From NCBI GenBank assembly GCA_963737425.1, contig CAVTSX010000008.1, positions 1,116,001-1,180,000 on the forward strand: 64,000 bases of DNA. The letters are read 5' to 3'. Each line of letters begins with the position of its first letter. The first letter of the stretch is position 1. The notes beneath the pieces were generated by a model. The model ran no database searches, was not told the origin of the DNA, and was given only the letters and a program-made list of their open reading frames with translations. Positions 16,826 to 26,900 of this stretch are shown here, in pieces. The DNA is from DASXRA01 sp963737425. Lineage in GTDB: Bacteria > Actinomycetota > Actinomycetes > Mycobacteriales > Jatrophihabitantaceae. A program made the translations under genes and the position numbers.

Positions 16826-17860
16826 TCAGTCCATGCGGTAGTGGGCCACACCGTCGGCCGCTGTCTCGACGGTGAGCCAGGAGCGCTCGACGAGGACGTC
16901 GAGGTGGGCGAGTGTTTCCTGCACCGCGAGCACCTGGTTGAACAGGTCGAGGTCGGCGAAGTCTTGCTCGCGACGCGTCCAGCGCAGCACGCGGGCGGCT
17001 TCGTACGCGGTCGAGGCACCCACTTCGACGGCCTTGGCGGTCGCGGTGAGGCGGGCCTCGTGGTGGTCGAGCAGTTCGTCGACCCGCGCGTGCACGCTCG
17101 GGGCGACGGGTCCGTGTGCCGGCAGCAAGCGCGCGTCGGGCAAGGATCGCATCAGGCGTAGTGATTCGAGGTAGTCGCGCAGGGGCGACTCGGCTTGCAC
17201 CGGTTCGAGCCCGATCGACGGGGTGATCTGCGGCAGCACGTGATCGCCGGCGAACAGGTTTCCGGCGGTCTCGTCGAGAAATACGACGTGCCCCTGCGTG
17301 TGCCCGGGCGTCGCGATCACGCGCAGGGTACGGGTGTGTAGCGGCAATTCGGTCCCGGTCGCGAGCCAGCGATCCGGTGATTCCCAGTTGAGGCGGTCAG
17401 ACCGATCCCCGTGGAACTGCTGCAACGCCGCGAGCAGGACGTCCGCACCGGCTCGGTGCAGGTGATCCATCGGCTGGGGTGTCCCGGCGGCGATGGTGCG
17501 CTGGATCGCCTCGATCGCCGGCCGCTCTCCCTCGCCGAGTGCGACGGGCGTCCCGTGTGCGCGGCGAATGGCGATCGCCTGGGTGTAATGGTCGCGGTGC
17601 ACGTGCGTGACGAGGAATTCGCGTACGTCGGCCAGGCCGAAGCCGATGTCGTCGAGCGACTTGACCAGCAGTGCCTCGCTGTCGGCGAGCGCCCATCCGC
17701 TGTCGATCAGCACGACCTGGTCGCCGTCGCGGATCACGTAGACGTTGACGGCGCGCAGACCGTCGTTCGGCAAGGGGAGTGGCAGCCGGTAGACGCCCGA
17801 CCCCGGCGCGATCTCATGGGCGCCGGGCTGTGTCCAGGCGGTGCGAGCGTCGTCATCCAC
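16826..17860 (-). CDS. MBL-fold metallo-hydrolase
   Basis: Metallo-beta-lactamase-fold hydrolase, 344 aa, of the family with a C-terminal winged helix (hydroxyacylglutathione hydrolase/LACTB2-like). The di-zinc motif is THVHRDH, followed by a metal His in TPGHTQGHVVF and Asp in FAGDHVLPQ, and a final His in LPAHGPV. The C-terminal part (about 250-344, RVDELLDHHEARL onward) resembles the winged-helix cap. The substrate is unknown; thioesters or nucleic acids are possible. It starts at ATG 17860, divergent from glmS with 94 bp between the start codons. Confidence 0.9.
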   Translation of the reverse strand: MDDDARTAWTQPGAHEIAPGSGVYRLPLPLPNDGLRAVNVYVIRDGDQVVLIDSGWALADSEALLVKSLDDIGFGLADVREFLVTHVHRDHYTQAIAIRRAHGTPVALGEGERPAIEAIQRTIAAGTPQPMDHLHRAGADVLLAALQQFHGDRSDRLNWESPDRWLATGTELPLHTRTLRVIATPGHTQGHVVFLDETAGNLFAGDHVLPQITPSIGLEPVQAESPLRDYLESLRLMRSLPDARLLPAHGPVAPSVHARVDELLDHHEARLTATAKAVEVGASTAYEAARVLRWTRREQDFADLDLFNQVLAVQETLAHLDVLVERSWLTVETAADGVAHYRMD

Positions 17861-17941
17861 ACGTCTCGTCTACCACGCGATCACGGGGTCTGGCCCGATT
17901 CGTGTGGAACTCAACTCGGCGTCGGACGCGGTCGGCTACCG

Positions 17942-17947
17942 TACGCT
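17942..17947 (+). promoter_or_regulatory. -10 element of glmS (leaderless)
   Basis: TACGCT seven bases before GTG 17955, with no ribosome-binding site. Transcription would begin at or next to the start codon. A convincing -35 box is not visible. Confidence 0.5.
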
Positions 17948-17954
17948 GCTAGGC

Positions 17955-19802
17955 GTGTGCGGCATCGTGGGATACGTCGGTCCGAGGCAGGCGCTCGACG
18001 TCGTCGTCGAGGGTCTGCGTCGCCTCGAATATCGCGGGTACGACTCGACCGGAGTCGCGATAATCGGCGACGCCCGCGCGTTGCAGATCGCGAAGAAGGC
18101 CGGTCGGATCGAGAATCTCGACAAGGAACTGGCCGGCCATCAGATCACCGGCACGACCGGCATGGGGCATACCCGGTGGGCCACGCACGGTGCCCCGACT
18201 GACCGAAATGCCCATCCGCACGCAGACGCGTCCGGACGGATCGCGGTCGTCCACAACGGCATCATCGAGAATTTCAGCGAATTGCGGACCGGACTGGAGG
18301 CAGACGGCGTCGAGTTCGCAAGCGACACCGATACCGAGGTCGTGGCCCATCTCGTCGCCAAGCAGTTGCACGAGCAGGGCGGCGGGCTCGCCGACGCGCT
18401 TCGTGCAGTCTGCCGGCGCCTTGCCGGTGCGTTCACCCTCGTGCTGGTCGATCGTGACGAGCCCGGCGTGGTCGTCGCCGCGCGGCGAAACTCGCCGCTG
18501 GTCGTAGGAGTCGGCGACGGCGAGATGTTCATCGGCAGCGATGTCGCCGCTTTCATCGCTTACACCCGCGACGCCATCGAGCTCGGTCAGGATCAGGTCG
18601 TCGAGATCCACCGCGACAGCTTCGCGATCACCGACTTCGCCGGTAACCCCGTCGAGGGCAAGCAATTCCACATCGACTGGGACCTCACCGCCGCCGAGAA
18701 GGGCGGCTTCGACTACTTCATGCTCAAGGAGATCGACGAACAGCCCAGTGCGGTCGACGCGACGTTGCGCGGGCATCTCGTCAACGGCCAGATCGTGCTG
18801 GACGAGCAGCGCATCGACCGGCAGGACCTGCGTGAGGTCGACAAGGTGTTCGTCGTCGCCTGTGGCACGGCCTTCCACGCGGGACTGATCGCCAAGTACG
18901 CGATCGAGCACTGGACGCGCGTTCCGGTCGAGGTCGAGATGGCCTCGGAGTTTCGCTACCGCGACCCGGTGCTGGATCGCCAGACGCTCGTCGTCGCGAT
19001 CAGCCAGTCCGGCGAGACCGCCGATACGCTCGAGGCAGTGCGCCATGCGCGCGAGCAGAAGGCGAAGGTGCTCGCGATCTGCAACACCAACGGCGCGCAG
19101 ATCCCCCGCGAGTCAGACGCCGTCCTGTACACCCATGCCGGCCCGGAGATCGGGGTTGCGGCCACCAAGACGTTCGCCGCCCAGGTCGCGGCGGTCGAGC
19201 TGGTCGGCCTTGCGCTGGCGCAGGCGCGCGGCACGAAGTACGACGACGAGATCGCGCGCGAGTACGAGCTGCTCGCGGGTATGCCGGCGCTGATTGCCCA
19301 GACCCTTCGGGTCATCGAGCCGGTGCGCGAGCTGGCCCGCGAGATCGCCCTGTCGAAGGCGGTGCTCTTTCTCGGCCGTCACGTCGGGTACCCCGTCGCC
19401 CTGGAGGGAGCGCTCAAGCTCAAGGAGCTCGCCTACATGCACGCCGAGGGCTTTCCGGCCGGCGAGCTCAAGCATGGCCCGATCGCCCTGATCGAGGACG
19501 GATTGCCCGTCGTGGTCATCATGCCCTCACCCATCGGGCGGCCGTTGCTGCATCAGAAGATGCTGTCGAACATCGCCGAGATCAAGGCCCGCGGCGCGCG
19601 CACGATCGTGATTGCCGAGGAGGGCGACCGCACGGTGCGTCCCCATGCCGCGCATCTGATCGAAGTGCCCGCCGTGGCGACCCTGCTCTCCCCGTTCGTG
19701 ACCACCGTTCCGATGCAGGTGCTGGCGGCCGAGATCGCCCAGTCCCGCGGTTACGACGTCGACAAGCCACGAAATCTCGCCAAATCCGTCACCGTGGAAT
19801 AA
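17955..19802 (+). CDS. glmS: glutamine--fructose-6-phosphate aminotransferase
   Basis: GlmS, 615 aa, makes glucosamine-6-phosphate from fructose-6-phosphate and glutamine, the first step to UDP-GlcNAc. After Met removal, Cys2 (MCGIVGYVG) is the glutaminase nucleophile. The N-terminal class II amidotransferase domain shows HTRWATHG and HNGIIENF; two SIS sugar-isomerase domains follow (CGTAFHAG, SQSGETADT), and the protein ends in the conserved DVDKPRNLAKSVTVE. GTG 17955 has no ribosome site but a TACGCT seven bases upstream, pointing to a leaderless mRNA. I see no glmS ribozyme, as expected outside Firmicutes. Confidence 0.97.
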   Translation: MCGIVGYVGPRQALDVVVEGLRRLEYRGYDSTGVAIIGDARALQIAKKAGRIENLDKELAGHQITGTTGMGHTRWATHGAPTDRNAHPHADASGRIAVVHNGIIENFSELRTGLEADGVEFASDTDTEVVAHLVAKQLHEQGGGLADALRAVCRRLAGAFTLVLVDRDEPGVVVAARRNSPLVVGVGDGEMFIGSDVAAFIAYTRDAIELGQDQVVEIHRDSFAITDFAGNPVEGKQFHIDWDLTAAEKGGFDYFMLKEIDEQPSAVDATLRGHLVNGQIVLDEQRIDRQDLREVDKVFVVACGTAFHAGLIAKYAIEHWTRVPVEVEMASEFRYRDPVLDRQTLVVAISQSGETADTLEAVRHAREQKAKVLAICNTNGAQIPRESDAVLYTHAGPEIGVAATKTFAAQVAAVELVGLALAQARGTKYDDEIAREYELLAGMPALIAQTLRVIEPVRELAREIALSKAVLFLGRHVGYPVALEGALKLKELAYMHAEGFPAGELKHGPIALIEDGLPVVVIMPSPIGRPLLHQKMLSNIAEIKARGARTIVIAEEGDRTVRPHAAHLIEVPAVATLLSPFVTTVPMQVLAAEIAQSRGYDVDKPRNLAKSVTVE

Positions 19803-19892
19803 AGCGATCTGCCGCCCCGGCAGGGCTTCCCGATGGGTGCTCGTGCACACGCTCGCTCGACGGGCTCCCTGGCATCCGTCAGGATGGGATGT

Positions 19893-20909
19893 GTGACGGA
19901 TGGTGGCACTACCAAGTCGGTTGATCTGGTCATCGTGGGCGCCGGGCCGGTTGGGCTGTTCGGGGCGTACTACGCGGGCGTGCGAACGCTGAAGACCGCG
20001 GTTCTCGACTCGCTCGAGGAGCCCGGCGGTCAGATCACCGCCATGTACCCGGAGAAGGCGATCTTCGACGTGGCCGGATTCCCGGCGATCCGCGGCCGTG
20101 AGCTTGTCGATCAGCTCGTCGCGCAGGCGGCTCCGTTCGACCCCGACTACGTCCTCGGCCACCAGGCCGTGGGCCTCGAGCGCGGCGACGGCACATTCGC
20201 GGTCACGACGTCGAACGGCATCCGGATCGAGACGCGGGCGATCGTCATAACGGGCGGCATCGGCACCTTCACGCCGCGGCCGCTGCCCGCCGGGCAGGAG
20301 TTCGTCGGGCGCGGCGTAGTGCACTTCGTTCCCGACCCCGCCGCCTACGAGGGGCTCAACGTGGTCGTCGTCGGCGGCGGCGACTCCGCGCTGGACTGGG
20401 CGATGATGCTCGAGCCGATCGCCAAATCGGTAACTCTGGTGCATCGCCGCGCGCAGTTCCGGGCGCACCCGCATTCGGTCGAACTGCTCAAGGATTCGTC
20501 CGTGCAGATTCTCACCGACGCCCGGATTGCCGGCCTGCTGGGCAGCCCCGCCCTCTTCGAGGCGCAGGTGACAGTCGCCGGCGAGGTCAAGTCACTGCCC
20601 TGCGACAAGCTCGTCGCGGCGCTCGGCTTCACGGCCAACCTCGGACCGCTGCTCGAATGGGGTATCGAGATCGTCGGCAAGCGGCACATCGCCGTCGACA
20701 CGAAGGGCGCGACGTCGGTGCCCGGCGTCTACGCCGCGGGCGACATCGTCGACTACGAGGGCAAGGTACGGCTCATCGCGACAGGATTCGGCGAGGTCGC
20801 GACAGCGGTCAACAACGCCGCCGCCTACCTCAACCCGGACGTGTCCGCTTTCCCCGGCCATCTGTCCGACTACGCCCCGCCCGGTACGACCGGCTCGCCG
20901 ACAGCGTGA
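19893..20909 (+). CDS. ferredoxin--NADP reductase (TrxR-like)
   Basis: FAD/NAD(P)-binding oxidoreductase, 338 aa, of the thioredoxin-reductase-like ferredoxin-NADP+ reductase family (YumC type). The FAD motif VIVGAGPVGLFGAYYAG, the GGQITAMYPEKAIFDVAGFP segment diagnostic for this family, the NADPH motif VVVVGGGDSALDWA and the late FAD segment GVYAAGDIVDYEGKVRLIATGFGEV are present. It lacks the CxxC of true thioredoxin reductases. GTG 19893 is preferred because CAGGAT sits seven bases upstream; ATG 19884 would add three residues. The gene overlaps acpS by four bases. Its electron-transfer partner is not encoded nearby. Confidence 0.9.
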   Translation: MTDGGTTKSVDLVIVGAGPVGLFGAYYAGVRTLKTAVLDSLEEPGGQITAMYPEKAIFDVAGFPAIRGRELVDQLVAQAAPFDPDYVLGHQAVGLERGDGTFAVTTSNGIRIETRAIVITGGIGTFTPRPLPAGQEFVGRGVVHFVPDPAAYEGLNVVVVGGGDSALDWAMMLEPIAKSVTLVHRRAQFRAHPHSVELLKDSSVQILTDARIAGLLGSPALFEAQVTVAGEVKSLPCDKLVAALGFTANLGPLLEWGIEIVGKRHIAVDTKGATSVPGVYAAGDIVDYEGKVRLIATGFGEVATAVNNAAAYLNPDVSAFPGHLSDYAPPGTTGSPTA

Positions 20910-21277
20910 TCATCGGTGTCGGCATCGACGTGGTGCCGGTCGACCGCTTTGCACAGGCGCTGCAGCGCACTCCGACGCTCGCCACGCGGCTGTTCACGGC
21001 CGCCGAGCTGGTGACCCACCACGGGGTTGCGCGCACCGCCGAGTCTCTTGCCGCGCGCTTCGCCGCGAAGGAGGCGCTCGCCAAGGCGCTCGGCGCGCCC
21101 GGCGGCATGCTGTGGTCCGACGCCGAGATATGCACCGACCCCGACGGTCGCCCGTTGCTTCAGGTCCGTGGCACGGTCGCTGAGCGCGCTGCCCAACTCG
21201 GTGTCACGCACTGGCACGTGTCGCTCTCGCACGACGGCGGAATCGCGTCGGCGACGGTCATCGCGGAAGGGAACTGA
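20906..21277 (+). CDS. acpS: holo-[acyl-carrier-protein] synthase
   Basis: AcpS, 123 aa, transfers the 4'-phosphopantetheine arm of CoA onto a Ser of acyl carrier protein. Mg-binding motifs are GVGIDVVPVDR near the start and RFAAKEALAKALG about residue 50; the end has the strand HWHVSLSHDGGIASATVI. Length is standard. GTG 20906 overlaps the preceding TGA (GTGA), and the next gene, nnr, starts one base after its stop; the acpS-nnr pair is conserved in actinobacteria. Confidence 0.96.
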   Translation: MIIGVGIDVVPVDRFAQALQRTPTLATRLFTAAELVTHHGVARTAESLAARFAAKEALAKALGAPGGMLWSDAEICTDPDGRPLLQVRGTVAERAAQLGVTHWHVSLSHDGGIASATVIAEGN

Positions 21278-21278
21278 C

Positions 21279-22712
21279 GTGCGCGGCGTCTGGCCCGTCG
21301 ACGACGTGCGGGCCGCCGAGTCGGCGCTCATGGCCCGGCTACCCGAGGGGGCGCTGATGCAGCGCGCCGCCCATGCGCTGTCCGTCCACTGTGGACGGAT
21401 GCTCGGCAAGATCTACGGGTCCTCGGTGGTGCTGCTCGTCGGCAGCGGCTCGAACGGCGGCGATGCACTGCACGCCGGAGCGCGGCTCGCGCGCCGGGGC
21501 GCCCGGGTGCATGCCGTGCTCTCCGATCGAGAGCGCGTGCATCGTGGCGGGCTCGGTGCCTTCGTCAGCGCGGGCGGCCTCGTGGCGTCCACAGTGGACG
21601 CTTCGGCGGTGATCGGCTCGGCCGATCTCGTGATCGACGGCCTGCTCGGAATCGGTGGGCGGGGCGGCCTGCGCGGCCTGGCCGTCGAATTCGCCGACGC
21701 CGCGCGCAGCAAGCGGACCGTCGCCGTCGACCTCCCCTCCGGGGTCGATGCCGACACCGGAGCGGTCGGCGAGCACTCCGTCCGGGCTGATACGACGGTG
21801 ACCTTCGGCGCGCTCAAGCCCGGTCTGGTGAGCGGGCCCGGCGCGTGGAGCGCGGGCGAGATCCGGCTCGTCGACATCGGGTTGGCTCCGCTGTTGCCTC
21901 CGGCGCGCACGTTCGTCCTCGAGGCGCGAGACGTGGCGGGGCTACTGCGCACGCCCGTCGCGTCCGACGACAAGTACACGCGTGGCGTGGTCGGGGTGCT
22001 TGCCGGGTCGCCGTCCTACCCGGGCGCCGGCGTCCTGGCCACGGGGGCTGCGCTGTGCGGTGGGGCGGGCATGGTCCGCTACCTCGGGCTGGCCCCGGAC
22101 GGCATACGCGCCCGCTACCCCGAGGTGGTCGTTCAGGCAGAGGCCCGCCCGCGGGATGTCCGCGTCCAGGCCTGGGTGATCGGACCTGGCCTTGGCACCG
22201 ACGACGCCGCGATGAGCCTGCTCACCGACGTGCTGCGTAGCGACCTGCCGGTCATCGTCGACGCCGACGGCATCACGCTGTTGGCCCGCGCGCCGCATCT
22301 CGTGCGCGAGCGCCGGGCGCCGACCGTGCTCACTCCGCACGATCGCGAGTTCGCGCGGATCGCCGGCGAGCCCGCGGCCGACCGCCTCGCATCGGCTCGG
22401 CGAGCGGCCGCCGACCTGGGAGTTACCCTGCTGCTCAAGGGAAATGCGACAGTCGTCGCCGAACCGGACGGCCGCGCATTCGCGAATCCGACCGGCACAC
22501 CGTGGCTGGCGAGCGCCGGAAGCGGCGATGTGCTCAGCGGTCTGGTGGGGTCGCTGCTGGCTGCCGGTCTGCCGGCAGGTCTCGCGGCCGCGGCGGGGGC
22601 CTACCTGCACGGTGTCGCCGGCCAGTTGGCAGCAGCGGACGGGCCGTCCACGTCGGCCGACGTCCTCGATTCGCTGCGGGCGGCGTACCAGGTTGTCGGT
22701 GAGGGCGTCTAG
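21279..22712 (+). CDS. nnr: bifunctional NAD(P)HX epimerase/dehydratase
   Basis: Repair enzyme, 477 aa, that returns damaged hydrated NADH/NADPH (NADHX, NADPHX) to the active cofactors. The N-terminal YjeF_N epimerase domain (about 1-205) has the VGSGSNGGDALHAGARLA loop and DLPSGVDADTGAVG; the C-terminal ADP-dependent dehydratase domain has GVVGVLAGSPSYPGAGVLA, a KGNATVVAEPDG strand and the catalytic-Asp loop ASAGSGDVLSGLVGSLLA. GTG 21279 is preceded by GGAAGGGA. Two GTCCACWGTGGAC palindromes lie within it (21384 and 21587). It converges with the LtrA-like gene across a 32-bp palindrome. Confidence 0.94.
   Translation: MRGVWPVDDVRAAESALMARLPEGALMQRAAHALSVHCGRMLGKIYGSSVVLLVGSGSNGGDALHAGARLARRGARVHAVLSDRERVHRGGLGAFVSAGGLVASTVDASAVIGSADLVIDGLLGIGGRGGLRGLAVEFADAARSKRTVAVDLPSGVDADTGAVGEHSVRADTTVTFGALKPGLVSGPGAWSAGEIRLVDIGLAPLLPPARTFVLEARDVAGLLRTPVASDDKYTRGVVGVLAGSPSYPGAGVLATGAALCGGAGMVRYLGLAPDGIRARYPEVVVQAEARPRDVRVQAWVIGPGLGTDDAAMSLLTDVLRSDLPVIVDADGITLLARAPHLVRERRAPTVLTPHDREFARIAGEPAADRLASARRAAADLGVTLLLKGNATVVAEPDGRAFANPTGTPWLASAGSGDVLSGLVGSLLAAGLPAGLAAAAGAYLHGVAGQLAAADGPSTSADVLDSLRAAYQVVGEGV
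21384..21396. repeat. GTCCACTGTGGAC palindrome, copy 3
   Basis: Inside nnr, read in phase as VHCGR. Confidence 0.9.
21587..21599. repeat. GTCCACAGTGGAC palindrome, copy 4
   Basis: Inside nnr, read as STVD, 203 bp after copy 3 and in a different codon phase. Confidence 0.9.
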
Positions 22713-22723
22713 GCGCCTGACGT

Positions 22724-22755
22724 GTTGAGTGGTGCGTTATAACGCACCACTCAAC
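22724..22755. repeat. 32-bp perfect palindrome, family III
   Basis: Perfect loopless 32-bp palindrome centred on GTTA/TAAC at 22739/22740, half-site GTTGAGTGGTGCGTTA. It exactly fills the gap between the convergent nnr and LtrA-like genes. A 24-bp core of it recurs at 40756-40779. Confidence 0.85.
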
Positions 22756-22757
22756 GG

Positions 22758-23936
22758 CTAGCCTGCAGCGATCGCACTCTGTTCGGGATGCAGCAGCCGA
22801 TCGGCCACGGCAACGGACGCGACCACGAGCACGGCGATGATGCCGAGCGCCAGCGCAGGTATGTGCCTGGCGACGATCAGCAGCAAGGCCAGCACGGTGA
22901 TGGCGGCCAGCCGGCTCCAGGGCGCGACCCGCCAGACGATCGCCTTGAACGCCGCGTGACCGGCCAGGAAGAGCGCCGCGCCGCCGAGCACCATCCAGGC
23001 GGTGGACGTCTCGGCGTGCGCGCCCGGATGTTCCAGCACCCGCTCGTCGGCGGCTGCGGCGACGATGATGCCGGCGATCATCACCGGATGGATCCAGTGG
23101 TAGGCCTCGGTGCCGAGCCGCCCGGGATCGTCGGAGCCGGCGACGATTCGCGCCGCGTCGGACGCGCTCCGATCGAAGTAGACCCACCACAGTGCAACGC
23201 TGCCGGCGAAGGCGGTGGCGAAAGCCGCGATCTGCGCGCCCGCGATCGGATGCAGGTCCGACAGGGTCGAGCCGATCACCACGATCGATTCGCCCAGCGC
23301 AATGATCATGAACAGCTGGCAGCGCTCGGCCATGTGCGAGCCCTCGATCGTCCACTCGCTCGTATGTGACCGGCCGAGGCCTGGCGTGTAGAAGCCGACC
23401 GCGGCGCCGCCGAGGTCGATGGCGATGCCGAGCAGCCACAGCAGTTCCCGGGCGTGCCCGTGAGCCAACGCGCCGAGCAGGTAGAACACACCGCTGGCCA
23501 CGCACCAGACCAGCACTCGCTCGAAGTTGCGCCGCAGGGCCCAGCCGGGAACCGCGAGTATGACGAAGATCGTCCGGCCGACCTGCATCGCGACGTACGC
23601 GCCGGCGACCAGCATGCCGCGGTGGCCGAACGCCTCGGGCAGGCCGATCGACAGGACCAGGCTCACGAGCATCAGCACGACGAGCATCGCCCGTACCGGC
23701 AGCCGGTCCGGATCGAACCAGTTGGTGACCCACATCGTGTAGGCCCAGCCGAGCCAGACGATGGCCAGCAGCAACAGCATCTGCAGGAAGCCTTCGACCG
23801 TCGCGTGTTCGAGCAGATGATGTGACAGTTGCGTCACTGCGAACACGTACACGAGGTCGAAGAACAATTCGACGTTGGTGACTCGCTGCTCGCCTTCGCG
23901 ACTGCGCAGCAGCGACGCACTGAACGGTTGCGCCAT
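22758..23936 (-). CDS. low temperature requirement A (LtrA) family protein
   Basis: Polytopic membrane protein, 392 aa, of the LtrA family. Family markers are the start TNVELFFDLVYVFAVTQLSHHLL, the TMWVTNWFDPDRLPVR stretch, and the central H-M-x-E-R-C-x-L-F-x-I-I-x-L-G-E-S motif, seen here as SHMAERCQLFMIIALGESI. About twelve hydrophobic segments. LtrA was named for cold growth of Listeria; the biochemical role is unknown. Its stop lies two bases beyond the palindrome. It stands 15 bp downstream of the copper-radical oxidase gene on the same strand and may be co-transcribed with it. Confidence 0.9.
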   Translation of the reverse strand: MAQPFSASLLRSREGEQRVTNVELFFDLVYVFAVTQLSHHLLEHATVEGFLQMLLLLAIVWLGWAYTMWVTNWFDPDRLPVRAMLVVLMLVSLVLSIGLPEAFGHRGMLVAGAYVAMQVGRTIFVILAVPGWALRRNFERVLVWCVASGVFYLLGALAHGHARELLWLLGIAIDLGGAAVGFYTPGLGRSHTSEWTIEGSHMAERCQLFMIIALGESIVVIGSTLSDLHPIAGAQIAAFATAFAGSVALWWVYFDRSASDAARIVAGSDDPGRLGTEAYHWIHPVMIAGIIVAAAADERVLEHPGAHAETSTAWMVLGGAALFLAGHAAFKAIVWRVAPWSRLAAITVLALLLIVARHIPALALGIIAVLVVASVAVADRLLHPEQSAIAAG

Positions 23937-23951
23937 CGCGACAGTGTTGCG

Positions 23952-26900
23952 CTACGCGGCCTTGAAGACCACCGTCGCAGCCAGCCACACGGTGCTCGCG
24001 CCCGTCCCGATGGTGGCGGCCGGTGTTGCTCCGGTCGATACGGGCAGATCCTCGACGAGCAGATCCATCTGGCCGTTCGGTGAGACGTTGGCGCGCTGGG
24101 CGTAGCCGGGATCGGGCGTGAGGGTATTGCCGAAGCCGGAGTCCGCGTAGAACCCGAGCGCCAGTTCGTTGGCGGCGGTGGTCGCCGGTGTCGAACCCGA
24201 ACTCACCGCGCGCGCAGTGGTCGTGGTTCCGGTCGCGTGCGCGGACACGTCCACCGGTGACGCCGCGGCCAGGCCGGTGTAGTTGAGGGCGACGATGCCG
24301 ATGTCTGTGGTCGCCGTCGCGGTTGCGGTGATGGCCGGGCGCGTCCCGCCCCCGGCGGTCACCGGCGCACTCCAGATGCTCATCTCGGTGCCGTCTGCCG
24401 CGGTGAAGCTCAGCAGCTTGGTGAACGTGTCGCCTGCCGCGTCGGTGACCGATGCCGCGGTGGCGTGCGCCGAACTCCACGAGCCCACCTCGACGATCAG
24501 CCTGCTACCGCTCGTGAGATTCGCGGAGGGCGTGACGGTGATCGTCTTCTGATTGGCGGACTGCGCGCCGACCTGCGACACGAAGGCCGGCGGCACGACC
24601 GTCGTCGGCACCACCGAGTTCGAGGCGGACGACGGCGGCCCGGTGCCGATCGCATTCGTCGCCGCGACCGTGAAGGTGTAGGAGGCGCCGTTCTGCAGTC
24701 CACTGATCGTCGCTGTGGTCGCCGGTGGCGAGCCGGTGACGGTCGTGGCCGGCTGGGCCACCGACCCCAGGTACGGCGTTACCGTGTAGCTCGTGATCGG
24801 GCTGCCACCGTTGGCCGGTGCGGTCCACGAGACGGTCGCGGCGCCGTTGCCCGGCGCGGCGGTCACGTTCGTCGGCGCCAGCGGGGCCGTCGGCGGCGTG
24901 GCGGTACCTGCCTTGAACACCGCGATGGCGCCGAGCCACACCGTGTTGGCTCCGGTACCGAAAGTGGCGCTCGGCGTGGCGCCGGCGCCCACCGGCCGGT
25001 CCTCGGTGAACAGGTCCATGTCGCTGTGCGGCGAGACGTTCGCGCGTGCCGTCCATCCGCTGCCGACGCTCGGCCTGGTGCCGTAGCCGGAGTCGGCGTA
25101 GAAGCCGAGCGCCAACTCGCCGCTGCCGGTGGTGGCAGGCGTGGGCCCGGACTGGACGGTGGCGGCTGCGCTCGTCTTTCCGGTGGCGTGGGCTTGCACG
25201 TCGACAGCGCCCGACCCGGACGCGGCCGACAGGCCGGAGTACTCCATGACGGTCATGCCCACGTCGGCGGCCGAGGTGGGCGTGGCGGTAATGGTCGGCC
25301 GGGTGCCGGCACCGGCTGTCACCGGCGCCGTCCACAGGCTCATCTCGGTGCCGTCGGACGCCTTGAAGTTCGTGATCTTCGTGTAGGCGTTGCCCGCTGA
25401 GTCGGTGACCGTGCCCGCGGTGGCCCCGGCAGAGTTCCACACGCCGACCTCCACGACGAGCCGGTTGCCGGAGCCGATCGGCGACGGCGGCGTGACCGCC
25501 AGGCTGCTGACGCCGGTCGCGTCCTTCCCCACCTGTTGCAGGAATGCCGGTGCGGGGCTGCTGCTCGGCGTGACCGGGTTGGACGGGGGCGATTCGGCGC
25601 TGGTGCCGACCGAATTCGTCGCTGACACCGTGAAGGTGTACGAGGTGCCGTTGGTCAATGCGTCGATCGTGGCGACAGTGGCCGGTGGGCTGCCGCTCAC
25701 CGTCGTCGGGAACTGAGCCACGCCGTTGACGTATGGGGTCACCGTGTATCGGGTGATCGGGCTGTTGCCATTGGGCGGGGCGGTCCAGGCCACGCTGGCC
25801 GCGCCGTTGCCGGCCGTCGCGGTCACGTTCGTCGGGGTGCCCGGCGCGGTCTGGGCCTGCGACGGCCCGACCTGGATCATCTTCGCCACGGACGGGACGC
25901 CGTCCTTGAGGATGAACAGCATGTAGTACCCGGGCGGGGCGATCGTGCCCGACGCCGGCGCCGTGACGTTCAGTGCCCCACCGCTGGTCGTGAAGTTCAG
26001 CGGGACGAAGTGCTGGTTCATGTCGATCTGGTGCGTGTCGGCGCCCAGCGAGACGAGGTTGACGGCAGTGATCCCGGCCGCGTCAGGAGTGTCGACCGAG
26101 AAGCTGGAGCCGTAGGTGGCCGCCGCGGGGGCGGAACTGATCGTCGGCCGGGAGCCCTGCGAGAGGTAGGTGGGCGAGTAGATCTGACTGGAGAACTGGG
26201 CGGCGTCCTGCATGCCGAACGGGTGGCCGCCGCCGCTGACCATCACCCGGCCGTCTGGCAGCAGGATCGCCGTCGAGTGGTAGTTGCGCGAGGCCGCGAT
26301 CGGTGCCGCGCTCGTCCACGTCTCGGTGTCCGGATGCCAGATCTCGGTCGGCAGCACGCCGGTCGTGATCACCGACTGATTGCTCGTGTTCGCGCCGCCG
26401 ACCGAGAGCACCGTGCCGTCGGCGAGCATCGTCAGGGTGTGGTAGATCCGTGCGTTCGCCATGGGTGCCGTGGCGCGCCAGGCCGGCGACGGGGCGTTCA
26501 GGTCGATCACGGCCGTGTTGTTGTGAGCCGGGGTCGCCGTGTCGATCAGGTCGGCGCCACCGCTGTAAAGGACCTTGCCGGGCCGGTACATGACCGACGA
26601 GCCGTTGAAGAAACCGGCCGATCCGGTCGAGGTCCACGTCTGCTGATTGACGTTGAGCAGGTGGGAGTTGTCCTCCTCGGGGCCGATCACGAAGACGTTG
26701 CCGCTGGGCACCTCGTAGCTTTCCGGGTACTCGACCTCGTGTACCTGCGAGGTGTTCACGTTGGGCAGCGTCGTCCAGACGTTCGTCGCCGGGTCGTACA
26801 CCTCGGGGGTGTCGGCCCAGGTGCTGCTGTTGGTGGAGTTGCCGCTGATCGCGACGTAGCGCCCGTCGGCGAGTTCGGTGACGGTCGGGTACCAGCGCGG

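Noticed and set aside
17860..17955. glmS ribozyme upstream of glmS
   Set aside because: Only 94 bp separate the divergent starts, none of the conserved ribozyme core was seen, and the gene appears leaderless.
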